Assembly (NCBI GenBank): GCA_963969595.1
Contig: OZ018412.1
Span: forward strand, 7,442,501-7,506,500
Source: Neckera pumila
Taxonomy: Eukaryota; Streptophyta; Bryopsida; Hypnales; Neckeraceae
Length of the DNA stretch: 64,000 nucleotides
Direction: 5' to 3'
The notes under the pieces were generated by a model, which worked only from the letters and a program-made list of their open reading frames with translations, had not been told where the DNA came from and did no database searches. This document shows, piece after piece, positions 61,117 to 64,000 of the stretch (position 1 is the first letter of the stretch; each line of letters opens with the position of its first letter). The translations under genes were made by a program, and so were the position numbers.

Positions 61117-62899
61117 GAAAGGCGGCGAAGCGCGAGCCCACGACGGTCTGACCAACCCAACCTCTTCTAAAGGAATGTTATGTTGTAGTCTTATAAACTT
61201 ACCTTACCCTTAAGGGAATGCTTCAGGCTTGCAGGGTCTCTCTATCTATCGTGCCTGCTGGGACTGGGCTGGGATGTACATACTGCCCTGACTTGGACCC
61301 TGACTCACCATTGATCTCATCCCCTGGTTCCACGTTGTTCCCCTATTTTCCGTTAATTTGGGCCTTAAAGTAATTGGGGGTTTACAGGGGAGGTCGTCTT
61401 TATGGCAGAAGGATGTTCGCTCCCAGATTAGGTCAGCGTTTCAAGTCACTCACTGCCAGTTCGGGATAGCATGCAAGAGCGGCGGACTACACTCCACTAC
61501 TAAATCTCTCCCTCTTCACTTCGAACACTTCGAACGCAGTTTAAAATTATTTAAGTCTCAGTTTAATTCTCATCTTAGGGTGTTGTGGGAGTTGATTGAT
61601 TCTCTGACGCAACGTGGGTCGTGGGGTCTGATCGTCGACGCGGCTGATAGAGAGGTTTGAACATACGCAAAATAATTGTACTTGTTTTCCTCCAGATGTT
61701 TTGAGATTTTGTGGAATTAAATTAACGGTGACAACATTACATTTCAAAGAGCAGTTCATTGCGGACGCGCGACTATAATTGATGATTGTTCGTCGACGAG
61801 CCGGAGTTCGTTTGCTCTGTAGCTAGTTCAGACTTGTATGGTCCACGGAATTTTTCCCGCAACCATGGAATGGTAATTCGTTCCCGATTCAAGAGTATGG
61901 ATCGATGTCATGCTGAAGGCGATATTGCTTCTAGCGCTGGTCGGTCGGTCGGTCTACTCGACCGCTGTTGTACTCGCAACATTCTTCACTTGCCAGGCCA
62001 GGGTTTGTCGAAGAGCAAGAAATAGATTAGGTTAGCTTCCGGAGCAAATTATGTATCAGAAATTAAGAGCTCACTCCAAGAATAAGCAATTCCCAAGTAC
62101 GGCAACTAATTTTCAAGGAAAACAGCAACAGGAAACCTCGAATTTTTCTCAGTATCCCCCTTGATATATCATGTCCAGCGCTGACCATTGATCCCGGTAG
62201 TCCCTCGATCTGATCCCGGTGATGAATTCTTCCGTCGTGATCGATCTACTGGACTGCCTCGATTACAGAGAACTCCCTGAAATTTCCAAAAACTTCACCC
62301 TGACGAACATCGATGAGAAAAGGGGACCCAATTTGAGAGTATCGATTAACAGAGCAATGTGGCCTGGCTGTCGATCGATGAGAAAAATCGTCCGGATAAG
62401 TAGAACAGTAAGTATAATATATAGATGGCATGCATGCCTGAAATTTGTTTGGCGGATCGATTTGTTTTGCATTCAGGGGAAAACAGAGCTTGCACAGATC
62501 AGGACCACAACAACAACAATACATTTGGGGTTTGGAGTTTACAACACGCAATGACAGGACTCTGCAACTGGAGGAAAGTGGTTCTGGAAGCAAGCGAGTT
62601 GAGAGGAGAGCTCCAAATTTACCTGAAATAGAAGTGCACTTGGGAAGCTCATCGGAGCCAATTGCAATAAGACTCTACACTGTTGCCACTGGTTTTGAGT
62701 GAACAGTGATGCGGAGGGACCACGCACTACTTTTCTTTTTGGGGAGAACCACGCCACTACGTTTTGGTTTCCCTGCCCAAAACTTTATTTCATTACCTGC
62801 CCACCGGCTCCTATTGGTTGTAACTTGTCCTACATTGGGACATCCCCATCCACTTTTGTTTTGTTTGGAATAGTAGAGGCTTGCATGCCTTCACATTGT
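61117..62899. other. WRC gene 5' flank and intergenic DNA
   Basis: A TATAAG on the minus strand near 61190-61195 lies about 75 bases before the WRC start and could be its TATA box. Frames at 61358-61660 and 62219-62554 (+) have no recognised content. I see no repeat ends. Confidence 0.4.
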
Positions 62900-64000
62900 T
62901 GGCGCATTTATACAGGGATTGGTCTAGATAGGCTGGAATTGACTGACAGTAGTGACAAATTGCCAAAAAAAAAAACCTGCCCTTGTCATTTTTGTCTTAA
63001 TTTATAGAGGGATTGGTCTAGACAGGCAAGAACTGACTGATAGTAGTAACAAATTGCCAGAAAAAAGTAGTAAGAAATCACCAGAAAAAACAACCCAAAC
63101 CTTGTCATTTCAGTCTTGTCAGTTTTTGTCAGTGGAGTGAGCAGTGTGAAAAGGACATGATAAAGATTTGTTAGTTCTAAGGTAGGTGATTGAATATAAA
63201 TAGAATTGAATGTAAACTAATGGTCTAAACACGCTGGAATCGTTTGACATCAGCGACAATTTGTTAGAAAAAAACACTCTTCCCAGTGAATTGCTAGAAA
63301 AAAATCTTGCCTTTATCATTTCAATCTTATCCGTCTTTCTCAATGTGGTGAGGAGCGAAGCGTGAAGGAGACTTGATAAGGAGTTGTTAGTTTTAAAGTA
63401 GATGAATGAACATAAATAGGATTGAATGTAAACTAATGGTCTAGATAGGTTGGAATCGTATGGCAACATTGACAAATTGCTTAAAAAAAAAACCTACCCC
63501 ATAAATTGCCCCCAAAACAACAAATTGCCCTTGTCATTTCACTCTTGTCAATTTTTTGCCAGTAGGTGAGGATTGAGGAGTGTGAAAGAGACTTGATAAT
63601 GGGTTGTTAGTTCTAAGGTTAGTACGTGATTGAATATAAATAGCATTGAATGTAAACTAATGGTCTAGATAGGTTGGAATTTTCAAAAACCAGAAAAAAA
63701 CATTGCCTTTGTCATTTTAGTCTTATCAATTTTTATCAGTAAGATGCGGAGTGTGAAGGGGACTTGATAAGGAGTTGTTAGTTTTAAGGTAGGTGATTGA
63801 ACTTTAATAGGATTGAATGTAAACTAATGGTCTAGACAAGTTGGAATTGTTTAATAGTAGCAACAAATTGCCAGAATAAAAAATCTTGCATTTGTCATTT
63901 TCTTGTCACTCTTTGCTAGTGGGATGAGGATTGTAAAGGGGACTTGATAAGGAATTATTAGTTCTAAGGTTAGTAGGTGATTGAGCATAAATAGACAACA
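62900..64000. repeat. Tandem repeat array, unit about 220 bp, runs off the window
   Basis: The anchor tggtctaga or close forms begins at 62920, 63014, 63221, 63437, 63661 and 63828. Full units span about 207-224 bases and some are shortened. Each unit carries aaattgccagaaaaaa, ttgtcattt, gacttgataaggagttgttag and gaatgtaaactaatgg. The array is still repeating at the right edge. The open frame at 63119-63475 (-) is a by-product. Confidence 0.9.

Noticed and set aside
1..64000. tRNA, rRNA or CRISPR features
   Set aside because: A visual search for tRNA B-box-like strings and for regularly spaced short repeats with unique spacers found none. This is a plant nuclear sequence where CRISPR is not expected.

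Overview
The window is nuclear DNA of a land plant. The evidence is a plant-specific receptor-like kinase, an SDR110C-type dehydrogenase, a WRC-domain protein, GT-AG introns of about 90-1060 bases, and AT-rich intergenic DNA full of small DNA-transposon relics. Short introns between compact exons and a high density of non-autonomous elements would suit a seed-free plant (bryophyte, lycophyte or fern). That is inference; the sequence alone does not name the species.

Layout. 1-15 kb is gene-free and dense in repeats: a 49-bp tandem array and several inverted-repeat elements, notably about 0.9-kb copies flanked by TTAA. 15.1-20 kb holds a seven-exon membrane receptor-like kinase gene (+) with a GC- and CT-rich leader. 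20-32.9 kb is gene-poor with more TTAA and TA-flanked elements. 32.9-34.7 kb carries a decayed quinone-oxidoreductase gene (-). 35.4-36.0 kb is a local tandem duplication. 36.27-37.89 kb is a complete three-exon short-chain dehydrogenase (+). 38-49 kb is again repeat-rich: hairpin elements with CACAG ends, a 0.73-kb foldback and an (AAC)n(AAT)n microsatellite. 49.4-51.6 kb is an unrecognised two-exon gene (+) for a protein with two N-terminal membrane segments; its intron hosts three small elements. 52.5-56.5 kb is repeats and unassigned DNA. 56.6-61.1 kb is a four-exon gene (-) for an 866-residue protein with an EAR-like motif, a possible winged-helix region and two WRC zinc motifs. 62.9 kb to the end is an approximately 220-bp tandem array that runs off the window.

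The four intact genes show no shared pathway: membrane signalling, NAD(P)-linked metabolism, an orphan membrane protein and probable transcriptional regulation. I rebuilt all exon models by hand from splice consensus, reading phase and family resemblance. No transcript data were available. The most unusual content is the repeat landscape, above all TTAA-flanked elements with CCCCTAAAGG ends, an arrangement expected of piggyBac-type transposition.
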